DNA of 5,455 bases. Source: Accumulibacter sp. (lineage in GTDB: Bacteria > Pseudomonadota > Gammaproteobacteria > Burkholderiales > Rhodocyclaceae). Under the pieces are notes generated by a model, which was not told where the DNA came from, ran no database searches, and worked only from the letters and a program-made list of their open reading frames with translations. Made by a program: the position numbers and the translations under genes. Positions 4,263-5,455 of this stretch are shown here, one piece after another. The stretch's first letter is position 1, and each line of letters opens with the position of its first letter. The stretch is from positions 1 through 5,455 of the forward strand of contig JAISQQ010000312.1 of the NCBI GenBank assembly GCA_031274075.1, read 5' to 3'.

Positions 4263-5455
4263 ATGGATCTATTCCTTCTTCTGTTGCTCATCCTGATCAA
4301 TGGCCTTCTGGCCATGTCGGAGATCGCCATTGTCTCCTCCAGAAAATCGCGCCTGCAAAAGCTCGCCGACGACGGTTCGCCCGGCGCCAGGACCGCCCTG
4401 AACCTGAGCAACGAGCCGTCGGCCTTCCTGTCGACGATCCAGGTGGGAATCACCACCGTGGGGATTCTCAGCGGCGCCATCGGGGAGAACGCGCTGGCCG
4501 AACCGCTCGGCGAATGGCTGTCCGGCTTCGCCTGGCTGCAAGCCTACGCGCATGGACTGTCGCTGACCGTGGTGGTGGTTCTGCTGACCTATTTCTCGGT
4601 GGTGGTCGGCGAACTCGTGCCCAAGCGCCTGGGCCTGCTGGCGCCCGAGGCGATCGCGGCGATCATCGCCTCGCCGATGATGTTCTTCGCGCGCGCGGCG
4701 CGTCCGCTGGTGTGGCTGCTTTCCTCGTCGTCCGGGCTGATCCTGCGCCTCATCGGCGCCCGGCCGAGCGCGGAAGCGCCGGTGAGCGACGACGAAATCA
4801 ACGTGCTGATGGAGCAGGGGGCCGAAGCCGGCGTTTTCCACGAGAGCGAGCAGGCCATCGTGTCCAACGTGCTGCGCCTCGACGAGCAGCGGATCGCGGC
4901 GATCATGACCCATCGCAACGACATCTACGCCCTCGACCTCGACCTTCCCGAGGAAGAAATCCGCGACTGCCTTTCCGAGAGTCCGTTTACGCGCATCGTC
5001 GTCTGCCGCGACGGGCTGGAGCACATCGTCGGCATGCTGCGCACGGTCGACCTGATGAAACTGGCGCTGACCGGCCAGAAACTCGATATCGAGCCGTATC
5101 TCAAGCCCCCCTTGTACGTGCCGGAAGGCGTGACCACCACCCATCTCCTGGAGAGTTTCCGCAAGACGCGCCAGCAGTGCGCGCTGATCGTCGACGAATA
5201 CGGCGAGCTGCAGGGGATGGTGACCCTGACCGACGTGCTGGCCTCGATCGTCGGCGACGTTCCCTCGTCCGACACCTCGGAAATGGAAGAGATCGTCCGG
5301 CGCGACGACAATTCCTGGCTGATCGACGGCAGCGTGACCATCGAGCGCCTCCAATCGGCGATCGAAATCGAGGACGAGCTGCCCGGCGAGGACGAAAACG
5401 CCTACAACACCCTGGGCGGGCTGGTCATGTACACCCTGGGACGAATCCCCGCCGT
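4263..5455 (+). CDS. CNNM/CorC-type membrane transporter, YtfL/PaeA-like (3' end outside window)
   Basis: The frame is open to the window end, giving 397 residues of an expected 440-450 or so. Order of domains: a DUF21/CNNM membrane domain (about 1-165) with hydrophobic segments near 2-18, 54-73, 98-118 and 134-163 and the motifs LAMSE (16-20) and GELVPK (116-121); two CBS domains (about 212-270 and 278-333), the second ending DEYGELQGMVTLTDVL and IVGD; and the start of a CorC_HlyC domain (from about 345, RRDDNSWLIDGSVTIERL). The closest relative I recognise is E. coli YtfL, called PaeA and linked to cadaverine and putrescine export; other family members are linked to magnesium or cobalt. Substrate here is therefore uncertain. 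ATG 4263 gives a proper first membrane segment. The nearest Shine-Dalgarno sequence, GAGGA at 4241-4245, is 17 bases away, which is unusually far. Confidence 0.9.
   Translation, partial: MDLFLLLLLILINGLLAMSEIAIVSSRKSRLQKLADDGSPGARTALNLSNEPSAFLSTIQVGITTVGILSGAIGENALAEPLGEWLSGFAWLQAYAHGLSLTVVVVLLTYFSVVVGELVPKRLGLLAPEAIAAIIASPMMFFARAARPLVWLLSSSSGLILRLIGARPSAEAPVSDDEINVLMEQGAEAGVFHESEQAIVSNVLRLDEQRIAAIMTHRNDIYALDLDLPEEEIRDCLSESPFTRIVVCRDGLEHIVGMLRTVDLMKLALTGQKLDIEPYLKPPLYVPEGVTTTHLLESFRKTRQQCALIVDEYGELQGMVTLTDVLASIVGDVPSSDTSEMEEIVRRDDNSWLIDGSVTIERLQSAIEIEDELPGEDENAYNTLGGLVMYTLGRIPA

Noticed and set aside
4269..5354. Long open frame on the minus strand opposite the transporter gene (361 codons)
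   Set aside because: It is the antisense shadow of a well-supported gene in GC-rich DNA; its translation is rich in His, Gln, Arg and Asp with no recognisable domain.

Overview
The window is GC-rich, and its conserved genes read most like a betaproteobacterium, possibly a Rhodocyclales relative. This rests on recall of protein families only: the YbaB N-terminus [14 protein letters not shown], the CPFS motif in SspA, and the end of DnaX. Every gene I can support is on the + strand. The window starts inside dnaX and ends inside a membrane transporter gene.

Layout. (1) 1-1231 is a compact housekeeping operon: the 3' end of dnaX (DNA polymerase III tau), ybaB (nucleoid-associated protein) and recR (recombination mediator), with ybaB and recR overlapping by one base. 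(2) 1232-2595 holds sspA (RNA polymerase-associated GST-fold protein) and sspB (ClpXP adaptor). These two are normally adjacent, but here 215 bp separate them and hold a palindromic repeat made of 7-bp units. (3) 2596-3120 is a 525-bp stretch with no supported gene. It contains a 187-bp nested palindromic element with a perfect 26-bp stem, three 11-bp-phased copies of CCAAYCGCY, a very good sigma-54 promoter match, and a short leader ending in a strong intrinsic terminator only 10 bp before the next start codon. (4) 3121-4080 is ybiB, a TrpD2-type relative of anthranilate phosphoribosyltransferase that binds DNA in E. coli. (5) 4080-4262 holds a second copy of the 7-bp-unit repeat, in inverted orientation, and a perfect TATAAT. 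(6) From 4263 to the window end runs a CNNM/CorC-type (YtfL/PaeA-like) membrane protein with DUF21, paired CBS and CorC_HlyC domains, cut off by the window.

How it fits together. dnaX-ybaB-recR is a classic replication and repair cluster; sspA-sspB is a stress and proteolysis pair. The most unusual parts are non-coding. First, ybiB appears to have its own sigma-54 promoter with a terminator inside the leader, which suggests nitrogen- or stress-linked control by attenuation, or a roughly 70-nt small RNA with occasional read-through. Second, two inverted 97-bp repeats (89 of 97 positions identical) bracket sspB and ybiB. Seven of their eight differences fall at the same position of the 7-bp unit. 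No new protein system is visible; the novelty candidates are the leader and the two repeat families.
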